Shown here: piece by piece, positions 1 to 12,252 of the stretch
Layout: each line of letters begins with the position of its first letter
How positions within the stretch are numbered: position 1 is the first letter of the stretch
NCBI GenBank assembly: GCA_024811115.1
Contig: JAKOGH010000757.1
Coordinates: forward strand, 62,001 to 126,000
Origin: Terana coerulea
Taxonomy: Eukaryota > Basidiomycota > Agaricomycetes > Polyporales > Phanerochaetaceae
Direction: 5' to 3'
Length of the DNA: 64,000 bases
Translations under genes and position numbers: made by a program
Notes under the pieces: model-generated
What the model saw: the letters and a program-made list of their open reading frames with translations, nothing else
The model's database searches: none
Told to the model about the DNA's origin: nothing

Positions 1-3000
1 TGGACGTCACCATAGCACCTCCGCACTAGAGATTGACAACAAAATTGAGCCTGGAACCCAGTCTAGAATAAAGACGTGTGCGTACATCTCCGATCGTGTA
101 AGGGTGACCGTTGGGGCAGTTGTAGAAATGACCCGTGGTAGCTGCCAAAGAAACCGTCCGTTCAGACAGTGTAATTTCGCAACATGACATGCATGCTTAC
201 GGTATCCAAACGCCTTCGCAATCTCGTTTCGCTCTTCCATAGACAACGGCTGATAGTTGCCGCCTTTCCGAACGAACTCCTCGAGCTTCGTCAACTCATC
301 GGCATAACGCTCAACCTTCGACGCACAGTTGTCGTTGAACCACTGGCGTTCGTCGCGCAAATCTTCCATAGTAGTGGTAGGTCGGCTCCGAAGGTAACTC
401 CGCATGAACGCTTCCAAGGCATTCAGAATGTCGGTCCTCTTCTCGTTGACACTATCTGCAAGGCGCTCGCGATCTGCTTCAAAGTTCACGTTTCCTGGCC
501 GCAACAGATGGCGTTGGTCTGTCATCGTGTGATAGCGGAACCCTTCAAAGTCGGCGCGAATGAAGTATGTTGTGCAGCGTGCGGCCTGTCGAGAGGCAGA
601 GGACTTCACGGCCATGTCCAGGGCTTTCTGCGCGTCTGTGGCGCACGAGTCGTACAAGAAGTTGATGAATGACGTCCAGAGCCCGCGGTACTTGGTCGCC
701 ACTTCGTCCGTGGCGGCTCCCGGCAGGGCTTCGACAAGTGCAGACGCGACTTGGGCTAATAGGAAGCGAAGTTCGAGAAGGGTGTACTGGGCCTCGATTT
801 GGTATCGGACATCAGCCTTGGGAGGAGCTTGACCAATCTTGTTCTTCACCGCTTCATGGGCGACAGGCTCTGGGGTGTCGGTAGCGCGAGCCGGATCATT
901 CGCAATGTTGTCCAACTCCAGTCGGTAGAGCGTTGTGAAGGCTCCTTCGTACGCCTGCACATGGGCGCCGCGAGTGATCGAAAGGACGTGGACTTTCCTA
1001 TACACCTTGACGATCTCCTTGACGACGCCGTTCCACGCTTTCGCCTCTGTGGGAGAGAATCCATGAATGGAGTGCATGGCGCCCTGACTGAGGCAGTCGG
1101 GAGAAAGCGGCTGTCCCGCTTTGCCTTTGGCCCCTCGGCGGTCTGCAGCTGGGTCGGAGACGTTGTCCATATCGCGGGAAAGCTTCGCGACCTCGGCCTG
1201 CATCTTCTCCAAGGAGTTTGAGATCTCGTGCACAGCAGGGCCGATGTCCTCCAGCGACTTGGACATCGTGTTGGCCACATTCTGCTCCAAGATGTCGAGC
1301 GTCGCGCGCTTCGTAACTCTCCCATACCGAGGGGGAGTCGATCGGTCCTCGACAGGTTGGGCATGTCGGCGGTAGCTGGTAGGTTGTCGGAGGAGCTTTC
1401 GTGGCGAGGAATTTGCCCATTTCATCGACGACGTAGTAGCCAGACATGCCACAATGTCCGTCCAATGTCTCTACGGTGAAAGTGTGTCCGCAGCCGAGGG
1501 TGATGAGGCGATCCGACACGTCGTCCGAAGTCAGGTCGATGTCGGCAAGAGTGCGCTGCATGATGAAGTCCGCAACGTCCTTCTTCCGCTCATCCGACAT
1601 GCACACGATGCACGCTTGCTGATGGCAAGGCTCGCCGCATACTGTAGGATAATTTAACGCTTCACGTCAATTGAGTGTGACTGGGACGCACCAGACGGGC
1701 ATGCATGTCCGCATTTCAGAATGGAGCCGCATACTTCGTCGCATGGCAGGCGTGAGCAGATCTTCGCAGTTGTCAGCATGACTCCTGGATTGTATGCATC
1801 TTGTTACTCACAGAACCACAGGCGACCGGACACGAGTGATGAGGACAGCGCCACGGACAAGGTTCCTGGCAGGGGGCACACGGTACCGAACATGGCTTGC
1901 TGCATTTTTGATGGACGCATTGCTGGCGGCACGTATCTCGACAGGACCGGTTGCAAGGCTGAGCTTTGTCGTGACAGTCAAGCCCGCAAGCGTGATGGCA
2001 ATAGAGCGGTCGTTCGCAGGGGTGCTTCATGTGCGCCGTACGTTCCACCTTCCCAATGCCGACAACAGTTGTAGAGTGTATCGTTACATTCTGGCAGTCG
2101 CAGCACTTGGACTTGCAAGTTTTTCCACAGCAGTTGAGTATACCCCCACACCTCTCTTGGCAGAGATGCTTCACCGGGTCCTTATTGCAAGGCATCGTAC
2201 CGGAGTGTTCGCACCGTGGCAGTCGCTTGGTAACCTGCTTGGTGCATTTGACATCGTCCAGATTGTCAAGCAAATGGCTGGTGGCGCAAAGTAGTCAACG
2301 ATCTGCCCTGTTTGCGCTCAGATTCAGATGGCATACCAAGGAACGAGGGCTTTCACATGCCCACATGGAAGGGCGATGTTGTAATACGGGAACATACAAT
2401 CACCGCAATCTTCAGAGCACCTTCGCGTGCAGGGATGATCACGCGAGCACGGCGTCTTAGTGCAAGGCATGTCGCACTTCGTACTGCGGTGGTTGTCCCG
2501 CGTATCATGACACTTTAAACACAACGGGTGGTCAGTCCACATTACTTGTTGAAACAATATAATGCAGTGCTCACCACAGACGGGCAAATGTGTCCGCAGG
2601 GTAACTGCGAACCGCAAGGAAGGAGACAGCCACCGCCGGGTGCGAACCGTCCAAGTTCGCCAGGTTTCGAGACAAGCTGGGTTTGTTCAGGATGGCGCGG
2701 GCAGACGATTGGGAATGCGGGACCGAGTTGGTCGCGAGCCTCCATCTCATCAACCACCGTCGACCACACTTTATTCTTGCGAAGATTCGACGCGTTTCCG
2801 AGAACATACATGCCGTGCTTTGCACGAGAGAGTGCGACATTGATACGGTTAGAACTCTGCACATTGTTCATGAGATCGTCTCAAAGGCAACGTGCACGCA
2901 TTACGTACCTTCAAAAACCCAATTGTCGCACCGTCCGTCTCAAATGTGCCTGTGTTGCGTACGAGGGAGACTATAACGATTTTGGCCTCTCGGCCTTGGA

Positions 3001-6000
3001 AGATATCAACGGTTCCAAGCCGGATCTATCAGCGCGAATTGCTCTTCAGTATCGCAACGTGACGACGCGGGCAGAAATGCACATACATGCCTGGAGACCT
3101 CGACTTGCTCGAAGGTCACCTCGTCCGAATCTTCTATGCCTTGTTGCGCCATTGCTTTTGTATCCCTTTCGTCAACAGCAACGGCCAGCTTCATGTCACG
3201 AAGCGCCGCGCGAACCTTTTGCAGCTGTCCCAAATAGGCACAAAGCACAGCGATATCTCCTTCTCCGCTGTACTCTCCTTGGCGTAGGAAGTAGAGCACA
3301 AGGTCGACGACCATCTTGACCTATTACCAACTAGGTGAGGGTTGGAAATCGAGGCATTTCGCAAAAACCCACCTCGTAGGCGTTGAACTTGGACACTCCG
3401 TCTTCCACGCCGTTCTCCGCATTTGTGTGATTCAAGAAGTAGACGTCCCGCTGCATTCCTGCCACATGAGGGTACTGACGGACCTCGTCGTGGTCTTCCA
3501 ACTTCTCGTATAGAATTTTCCTGGTGACTAGTATTACCCTCTGTGGCCCTTACGTTGAGGGTTCGGTGAGCGTACCTAATGAAGTGGGAAATATCAGGCC
3601 GCATTCTTCTCTGGACGTTGATCTGAGTCATGGGCAGGTGCTCGTCGGAGAGACGCTCCATGAGTGATCGATCGAACTTGTACAATTCTTTACCCCTTTC
3701 GCTGTCCATTGACAGGGCTGTGATACCAAATCAGTTGGGAAACGCAGAGGCACGAAAGACCACACCACTGACAGAAAGTTGCAAGAGTTGGACGCAGCTG
3801 CTGAGGGTCTCCAATGCAGATGATCTGGTGCACTGTCGGACAGATCAGTGCAATGAGTACGGTGTCACTCATGTAGATTCGATGCATACCCGAAGACACA
3901 AGAGACGTCAAAATATGTGCTTCTAGTACCTGGCCAGCTTCTTCAACCATGAGGATGCGCGGAGCGATGCTCTGAGATTTATTCTGAGTCAATAAAGGCG
4001 ATTCTAATGAGATGGAAATATTACGTTGAGCAGCGAGACTAGCTTGGCCGCGCCTGTGATTTAATATTTGGTTCAGACGGTCTTTCAATTGATGTAGACT
4101 AGATCATACCTGTTGTCGTACACCCGATGAGATCTGCCTGACTTAGAAGGCGGCGCCGCGTCTGCAAAACGCGAATTAGTCCAATTGGTAGGACGCAGGT
4201 ACATAATAGATGTACCGCACCTCGTCTCTGATGTCATTGTATTCCTTGCAAGCTTCTCGGTAGGACACCCGTAGTCGATTGTACTGCTCAAGGTTGTTCG
4301 TATACGCGAATGCCCGTATCTCATCCTCCCACTTTGCTGCTAGTTTGACCCGCTCCACGGGAGACATGGACCACACTGCGGGTGTATCTATCAAATCCGC
4401 TAGTAGACGCCGTGAAGTCGGGACAGGCGGAATCTGGTTACCGAACCCGAGCTCGAAGAAAAACAGCTGAATCGCAGGGTCAATGGAAGGGAGCTCGCCT
4501 GGATTGCGGACTTGGGGAAGAATGTACTGGATATCGAGTGACTTCTTCCAGAAACCATACATGGTACGGGCAAGATCGCTTTCGGCAGCGGCTTTCTTGC
4601 CCTCGCCGACAGTTTTCCATTCGTCGTTTTCAGACTGCTCCTGCGAGTGGCGCTGAGCAAGTTCTTGAATCCAGAATGGTGGTGACTCGAGCTCGTCCGC
4701 GTGGTCCGGGTAGTGAATTTGCAAGTAGTTCTCCACCACGTCCCAGGAGATAGACGGTTCCTGTATAGACTTCATGACCTTGCTCATATCTTCTTCGAGA
4801 CCCTTCATTGCGGCGTACTGGCGCTTGATGGATCGATCCAGAGTAGAGTTGCCTGCAATCCTCTCGAGCTTGTCCAAAGTGTACTCGCCAATCCGTTCGT
4901 CAGACGAACGTGACCCAAGACGGACAAGGTTTTTGGTGATATTAGCGTCAAGGGCATCCGTCAACATGTGGTCCAGGGCGTGGTTGGTATACGCGATCAG
5001 TACTATCGAATGAGTAAGTGTGCAGCTTAACAGGTGGGATTATGTACAGCCACTTACCAATTGGTTTGACTCCGCTAGCGATCAGTATACGCAGAAGTTC
5101 CTTCCCGGTGTAGCTCTAAAAACCCCGCATCCGATCAATATTTTGAGGGTCAACTGCTAGGCGTAAGGCGCTGACCTTTCCTGTCCCGGGCGGTCTGATT
5201 TGGAGAACAGATGAGTAGCGGTCACCTATCGAGGATGACTTTTACATACCCTTGGATGAGCGAGACTTCCCTAACCAGAGTGTTCATAACCGCTTCGACC
5301 TGCGACGGATCCAGCGTGCTGTGTCGGAGAAGTTGGACACGAGCCAGGGTGACTGCCCCGGGGCGCGAGATGTCGAGGTCATTGATGTCCAGACCGCCGC
5401 TCTGGCGAAGACAAGACAGTTTGAATCGGAATCCCGGCGCGGTGGCATACTTCGGCGGTAAGACTTGAATGTCTTCGAGCGAGCGGCCGTGAGCGATGTA
5501 TCGTGCGAAGGGAATTTCCGTGGGTTCGATGGTCTGCAGGCGCTCGAGGAAAGGACGCGATGCCTCGTACATTACGTCGTTGTCAACCAAGAACATCGTG
5601 CTGTTGTGGACCTTGATCTTGCGCAGCGCCATGAGCTCGACTTCCGGGTCAAAGAATGTGATGCGGACTTCGACCCTGCCCTCCAGCGCCTTGGACGACT
5701 CCGCGATGTCCTTGCTGTAGGAGCTTATGGTCCCCAAGAAGACCTTCAAGGACCCGTCCGCGACCACGACGAGCGCAACTAGGCTTCCGCCTTGGAGTAG
5801 TCTGCTATGCTCCCAGTACGCCTCGCGCTTCTTCGCGTCCTTATCGCGCGCGGCGCCCTTAGGCGGAGCGTCTAACATAAGGCCGACGGTCAGGTCCCTG
5901 CGTTCGGCTTTGACGGGAGCGAACGTGGCGTTGACATACACCCGGAAGAAGACGGAGTCGAAACCACTGGTCTTGTATGCTCCACCTCCAGATGCGATGA

Positions 6001-7930
6001 GTTGCTGTAACTTGGTCGGTGGCCCACGAGACTTCTTCGGCTTCCCTGCGGCTTGCTGCATGGCGGTCACGTCGTTGTCTATGGTTGTGATTGAGGCACG
6101 GATAGGTGCACTGAAATCTGGGCGTCAGCCTGACCACCTCAAGATAGAGAAAAGTGTCCCGTACATCAATTCTTCGCGCAGGAGGCGGAACTGAATATCC
6201 AAGTGGCGCTCCATTGAGCTTTCCGGGAGGTGGTGTGGTGCGTCGGGCAGGAAGACCGGTAGGTATGGCTGATGAGGCGAAAGCAGCTCCTCATGAGTGG
6301 GGGCAACCCGAATTTGGGCAATATCTGCAAAGTCGTTGTCGTGTCTTGGTCCTTCAGGCCGGTGGTCACCGGGTGGGTCATACGCAGATCTGAGTTGCAT
6401 GACCTTGGCCTGACGTCGCTGTTCAGCAGTCATGCCGGTGGCCTGCGGCCGGCCTCGGTTCTGGCCACGGGTAGACTCTCTGTCGACGATAGCAACAAGC
6501 CGGTCGACCTCTTCGCGGAGCTGGTTGAGAATGAGGCGTCGAGTCGCCGCTTCCGCGCCAGCGATAGCGTCTTCGAATTGGCGAGGGGTGGAGCTGACGT
6601 CCGCAGCCCAAGTGTCGAACCAGCCGGCCAGCTCGTTCATGAAGTCCTTAAGGTCTGGATGGTTCTTGATGGAGTCTTTGAAACGATTTAGGTACCTTCT
6701 CATAGATCAGCGAACGGACGATAGACCTAGGTGGCACAGACTCACTGTAGAAATACGGTTGTCAAAGTCTTGAAGACCATGGCTCCGTCCAAGTCTATTC
6801 TTTGGTTCGTTGATGAAGTATCTCTCCATGTTTTGGCAGCAACCATGGCGCCTACACATGAACGGATTGTGTTCTGAACATCCTCATAGTTGTGCTCGAC
6901 GACGGTGTAGAGGTGACTGCGATGTCGTCAGCCACCCGAGCAGCTATGAAGACTTTATGCAGGCTTACTTGATATTCTTATGCAGAGTGCTCTTGAGAAT
7001 AAGATCGGAACTCATGAACTGGAGATCTCAGTCAGCGTACGAAGTTATGTCATCATCGAGACATTTACCTCAAACATAGGGAAATAGCCCGCTTGGAACG
7101 AAAGGGTAGAACCCCCATGCGCAGCGCGATAGCTAACTGGCTGAAAGTGTAGAACATCGCCGATGCGAAGTATCCCGTCGCCCTGCAACGCTAGCGGATC
7201 AGTCGTCAATTGACAGTGATAGCAGACTAGGGGACGTACATTGACAATGGTGTCCAAGAATGACTAGAACACGGTCAAATATCACGTAAAAGATAACTTT
7301 GAGAAGGGAACGAACCTGGGCGTCCTCCGATTTCTAATAGAGTCGCCATCAGCCAGTTGCCAGCTGGAGACAAGTTGTGGTACATACCCAGGATTTGTTT
7401 CGGTCATTGACACTGGACAAGATCTGCGCAAACGCCTGAACTTGCCTAGCGGAGTGGAAATTGTAGTTGTCTCGTAAAAACGGCCGTAGATTGTTGTGTG
7501 CTTCAACAGGATTGCTCATGTGGCGTAAGTCTGAAGAGGTACCCGTATGTGCAGCAAGACCTTCCGTTGAGAAGAAATCAGGAGGATTGGAAACATCATC
7601 ATGAGCTGGGGGAGGTGCGGAGGAATCAGAGCCAGCAGGTGCATTCGGGCCTTTCGTGTGCGAGAACTTGCAGTCGAAAGCGCGATTGCAACTGCCGGCT
7701 GTATAGTACAATCTGCATACTCCCGGCGGAACCTGCGCATTTGTTGAAGATTGCCGCGTTTGACCTGGAGCTCCTTGTCTTCCACTGCTTGAAGGCGTAT
7801 TTTCGCGAGGGGCGCTGCCAGACGACGCAGCGTTGCCCGCCACAACATGGGAAAATTTGCATTTCTTGCCATACCGACAGCGGCCGGTCTTGCGGAAATC
7901 GTGACATACCCCACGAGACTGTTCAGCCAT
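1..7930 (-). CDS. CCCH / SF1 helicase / NF-X1 / RZ zinc-finger protein (ZNFX1- or Hrr1-like), 3' end outside window
   Basis: Multi-exon gene read right to left. The N-terminus (start 7930) has two CCCH fingers of spacing C-x8-C-x5-C-x3-H within its first ~95 residues. A Upf1-like superfamily 1 helicase follows. Walker A is QGPPGTGK, formed across an intron near 5195-5236. The Walker B position reads VEEAGQVLE near 3940, the next motif GDPQQLRPT near 3815, then QRRMRP near 3610, FQGREA near 2990 and NRINVALSRAKHG near 2840. A long Cys/His-rich stretch (about 1.77-2.66 kb) has NF-X1-type fingers. The last visible exons (86-141 and 1-25, after a 60 bp intron) give GHFYNCPNGHPYTIG then CGGAM, the RZ-type finger signature. 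Family knowledge: ZNFX1 and fission yeast Hrr1 act in small-RNA and antiviral RNA pathways and heterochromatin assembly, so an RNAi-linked helicase is the likely role. The C-terminus is off the window. Confidence 0.9.
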
Positions 7931-7942
7931 GCTCTTTGTGAT

Positions 7943-9531
7943 TTAGCGGTGGTGGAAGTGGTCGTAAGTACTGGGGGGATGGTAGTTGGGGGAGAGAGAT
8001 TGGAATCGGCCGCCTCGTATGCGTACAGACCCATATATGTGTGCGTATGTTTGTTCCTCGTCCTCTTCGGCTGAGCGGCATACCGCAGTCTGGCTGTGAA
8101 TGATTGAACCTTGAGTTAGTTCCTCGAGGCTCGGTACGAGGGAAGTATGTAAGATGCTGACCAGATAGAGAATTTCGTTAGCGCGGGCACTGCCGGCTGG
8201 TGTTGACCTTTCAACATTGTTAGGCCATCTGTGCCCCAATATTCTATGTATTGGGCAATTTATTACTCCAGCGAATGCAAATTGTCGAAGTTGTGTCCAA
8301 GTTTACTTACTGGTCATGGGCGTTGTCACAGCATTGAAAACATCGCACGCGCTACGGGCCGCGATGACTGCGCTCAAGGCTAAGCGCTTTTATACTTGGC
8401 ACGTGCCCTGTCTCTCATGATCCGCTCATTCCACTGCCAGGCTCGTTCTCACCAGGTTCACACTGCTCAATCCACACGCGATGGTAGCAAGAAGACCGGC
8501 GAACGCAGTGACCATAGAGTCACAGACGAGGATAACCTCCGCAGACCTTGTGCAAAGGGAGGGCGAGCTCGTCGTTGCGCAAGTATGTAAGAATAAATAT
8601 GATTGATATGTTGTTGAGATACTCGGGGGCGCGACTCGCGAGAGGGGTTTCGTTCAGGATTCCCAAGTGCCGATGACTCGAAAAGTAGAATTACCCGTAA
8701 GTGTTCATTCCTGAGTATATATGCTTCTTGGATAAAGTCCTCGACTTCTCCGCAGGGTACCAATCTTTCCCCCATGCCTGCATACACAGCGTTCCTGAGG
8801 ACGGCGACTCCCTCGAGCACCCTTCGGTTCTGATCATGCACTCTCTGTCGTCTCCGCATGGTCCCTCTTTCACCCAAGAGTCCCTGCCTCACTACATCCC
8901 CCGGTTAATGTTGTGAATAACTGCTAAGGTGCGATCTGCTCACCTGTCATTTGCGCCGTAAGCAAGGTTCCCTCGGTTTTCTGAAAGATGCGGCAAACAG
9001 ATCGGGGTCGTGCCGGAGCTCTTGCACATGCGTGATGTACCTGATCCCGAGGGAGAACGGGACTCTCGCCCACTGCCGCGGGATCGCAACCCACGCCGAC
9101 GCTTTTACCTGCCTCGCGGGCCTCGCGAGCGCGAACACGACGTGGTCCCGGGTCATATCGACGATATCCTTCACCACGAAGTTGCCTGCCGTGTGGCTCA
9201 CCGTGACGAGCCTCCCGACGGACACAATGCATGCCAGCGGCTGGAGCAGGATCAGCGGCGCTTGCAGTGTCGAGGGCATCGTCGGGAACGTCGGGATGAC
9301 GCATGGATTGCCTAGCGAGACCGTTGCGGCGGTATCGAAGGTTGGGTGCGGAGAGACGTGAAGGTGGATGAGTTCTGCCTCGGGAAACCCCTGGCAGGTT
9401 GACGAGTACAATTCTTGTTGTTCTTCCAGGTTCAGCGCGTGGAAGGCTGGCAGGTCGCTGACTTTCGGGACCTGCTGTGTTCTAAAAGTTAAATTCGTTT
9501 AGCTGCCGCCGTTTGTTAGACGCACCTTCAT
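7943..9531 (-). CDS. multi-exon protein of unknown function
   Basis: I do not recognise this protein. The best exon (about 8947-9480) is a single clean frame of ~170 residues containing VVKDIVDMTRDHVVFALARP and SAWVAIPRQWARVPFSLGIR. A further exon near 8700-8895 contains RRRQRVHDQNRRVLEGVAVL and EVEDFIQEAYILRNEHLR, joined by an acceptor near 8907. Smaller exon-like pieces lie at about 8450-8560 (hydrophobic, SMVTAFAGLLATIACGL), 8307-8378 and 8100-8225. The start is uncertain: ATG at 9531 needs a 6-nt first exon, while an in-frame Met also occurs at 9411. Near 8960 the good frame hits a stop six bases before a donor, and the neighbouring frame reads on, so there may be a one-base indel. The 3' end is uncertain and lies close to the start of the helicase gene. 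Confidence 0.45.
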
Positions 9532-9647
9532 TCGAGAGACATTGGACTGCATCTGTAGCTAGCTGAACGGGCGGATGTTGCGCTGAGGCCGTGTGTGTAA
9601 ACGGGGGAGCGAGAGGGAGGGGTGTGTTCCCCAGTGCCGGAGGCTCG

Positions 9648-9656
9648 TATATATAA
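9648..9656 (-). promoter_or_regulatory. TATA box for the unknown gene ending at 9531
   Basis: The minus strand reads TTATATATA here, about 120 bases upstream of the putative ATG at 9531. No competing plus-strand gene starts within the following several hundred bases. Confidence 0.35.
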
Positions 9657-10191
9657 CGCTGTACGTTCGGCTCGCTTGGGTGAGATGTCAGTGGGCCGAG
9701 CTGCAAGCGACCTCCGTGCCTGCAGGCCAGCACATAGCCGAGTTCTGGGCCCTGTTGGATTAGATGAGTGGTGGAAGTGGGGATATATCCACACGCAGCG
9801 ACCTGCGAGACGATTACATGAGCAGTACACTACTTGAACTATGGAGCGCGACGCAAGTCCGGTAAGAAACCGGGAGGGGCACAGAGAGTACGATTGATGC
9901 AAATGATAACAAACACACAGACAGGCCAAATGCGACAACTATGAAAGAAAGGACAACAACAGGCATGAGTTAGAGATAAATAATGGAAGGTGAGTGGATG
10001 GGTATGACTGGGAAAGTGGTATGTAATGAAGGCTGAGTGCATTTCGAGAGGGACGGAATGACAGCCGTCCCAAGAAGAGGCTCAGATGCAAGGCGCTGTG
10101 GGAAGCATGTGTTTTGTGGTATCTCGGCTGCAGCGTAGTAGCCTCGACCAGTTCTCGGGATTCTGCGGCCGCATGGCAGATACGTGGAACG
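9657..10191. other. intergenic, no gene seen
   Basis: Short frames on both strands with no recognisable motif. It holds the upstream region of the minus-strand gene to the left and the 3' flank of the minus-strand gene to the right. It includes pyrimidine-rich minus-strand sequence at about 9900-10060. Confidence 0.5.
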
Positions 10192-11682
10192 TTAGAGTAG
10201 AACCTGGCGAGCGTGCACAAGGTCCTCTTCCACCGCCAACTTTGCATCCGGGGTCAGCGACAATGCCAACATCGAGGGCACGATCTCCATGTAGGTGACC
10301 GAGTGCAGCCGCTCCGGAAGCTCTTTCGCAGATGATAGAGGTGTATAGGGGGTCCGCGGCGAGCTCGAAGACGACGATGATACGGAAGAGCAATACGAGC
10401 GGGACGACGGCGGTAGGAGCGACTGGTACGATGAATCAGGCGACATGGTGCTGACGTCGTCTGCGAAGCGCAAGTGACTGGGTGCACGTGAGACAGACGA
10501 CTGGAGGTCAGCGCTGTCGAGGTCGAGTTCCATTTCGACAAGAATGTCAAAGTCGCGCTGGAGTTCGCAGAGGAAAGCCTGGTACTTCTCGTGTGGAAGG
10601 GCGTATGGGTTGTCGTGCACGAAAGACCTAAACAAGCGAAGTCAGTGTCGGTATTGGCAACAAGCTGGATAATGACTACTGACCTCATGATTTCTACTTG
10701 CCTCACCGCTTCCTGTATATGAGCACTCGCATCCTCCTCTTCTTGCTGGGCAAGCCTGCGCAGTAACTTCACATACGACGCCCGCGCCCAAAGGTCCGTT
10801 TTCGGAGGCAACTTGCCCCGTCGGCCGCAGATGCCGGCCAACCGGTGCGCCTTAGGTGAATCAAAGGGGGTAGGGCTTAACGAGACCGTGCATGCAAATG
10901 TCGGAGACGAGCTTGAGATGACAGGAGAGTCGAACCGGGGTGGAACATCAAGCCCAAGCGCGTTTTGAGTGGCCGCGCAGGCAACGCCGGGAGTGACAGC
11001 GGGAGATGGAGTTGACGCGCGGGACCGGGAAAGTGCATCGTACAGCGCAAACGCACGCGTGAATAACGTCAGCGCCTCAGCGTCCCGTACGTCGTCTGCG
11101 GTGCCGTCGGAGAACATTACACTCTGCTCGAGCTGGAATGACTGGGAGGATGAAAACGAGGCCAGACCCAGCGGTGAGGGACTTTGAGGGAGAAGGTCGG
11201 GAGGAGGAGCGGCGAGCGATGCGGCCAGAAGTAGCGACGCTAGGATTTCTGAACACTGCGTCTGGTCCGCTTTGACGGAAGGCGAGTCAAGCAGATAACG
11301 CAAGTAAGGCTCGGCGGATGCGATGAGGGATGGCTTCGAGCTCTGCATAAAGTAACAGAATATTCAGTCAAGCGTGAAAACTCACCCCAAGGCGCATGTG
11401 CAGCGGGGTCGCAGTATGAAGTTCGGACCAAAAACACACCTTCAGGAACATGACCAACTGCCAATAGCACTTCTCCAGTGTGAGGTTCAACTTTGCCGAG
11501 ATAACTTCCTCGTCCTCGTCCTCATCCTCAATCACGCCCAAGTCGCGTCTCTGGTCCTCCGTCCCGAACTGCACCTCATAAATGTAGTCTTGAAGGGAGT
11601 CGATAGCTTGCTGCTGTTGGGAGGGCGAGAGTGAATCCTCAAACCGCGTCCGAAAGTGCGGTGTGAGGATGCTAGCGGACAT
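10192..11682 (-). CDS. three-exon protein of unknown function with low-complexity C-terminal half
   Basis: Three exons fit cleanly: 11386-11682, 10684-11342 and 10192-10627, with introns of 43 and 56 bp that keep frame. The start at 11682 (MSASILTPHFRTRFEDSL) is chosen because coding-like sequence begins there. An upstream Met in the same frame at 11823 lies in pyrimidine-rich sequence that looks like 5' UTR. The product is about 460 residues. The N-terminal part has an acidic run (DEDEDEE, residues ~50-57), helical segments and AEPYLRYLLDS. The middle is Ser/Pro-rich, followed by a helical block ASYVKLLRRLAQQEEED. The C-terminal exon has a serine run and the motif YMEIVPSMLALSLTPDA. No catalytic motif or membrane segment is visible. 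It resembles conserved basidiomycete hypothetical proteins in composition only, and I assign no function. Confidence 0.7.
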
Positions 11683-12252
11683 GTTCACGTCGACACTTTG
11701 AATAATCCAAGTGTATGTAGGTGAATTCACCCGCGGGGGAGTGATATGCTGGGGTCGTTGCGGTAGAGGTGCGGAGGAGGTAACGTAGCAAAGGGGTGAA
11801 AGAGAGTGAAAGAACGAAAGCAACGAAGGAGAGGAGTTGAAAAGGAGCGGGTTGGGAGCGGATGTTCCGTTTGTGTCCGTGTCGTCGAGAGCGAAGTGAG
11901 ATTAGCGCCGCCGCCGGATTCTCCGTCGGTTCCCGACAAATTTGATGCGCCCTGCCCTTCGCGGCATCCCGCTCGGCGCTCATTCAACCTTTCCTCCTCT
12001 CCGCTCATGTAGACTCGTACTAGTTTGCTTGCACTGGGACACTGACACAGGTAAATCCTTAACAAATCCTCTTTTCTTTTTGCTCACTTCTTAGTGCAGT
12101 GCAGCCGCGCACTGTCGCTGTAGCGCTACTGTGCTTTGCCAGCGTCCATCACCGTGATGAGCTGTCGCATGACCTGTCGGTTCTTTCCCGTCTCAAGACC
12201 TGTGTGCAAGCGGATGCAAATCAAATGCTACCTAGCGCGAAACAGATGGATA
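11683..12252. other. upstream region, no gene seen
   Basis: Contains the probable 5' UTR and promoter of the minus-strand gene starting at 11682, which is pyrimidine-rich on the minus strand at 11750-11860. No TATA box is obvious. The right part runs into the TIR element. Confidence 0.4.

Noticed and set aside
10254..11348. 364-codon minus frame as a single exon
   Set aside because: Past 10684 it reads an intron and then the wrong frame. The three-exon model keeps better sequence to 10192.
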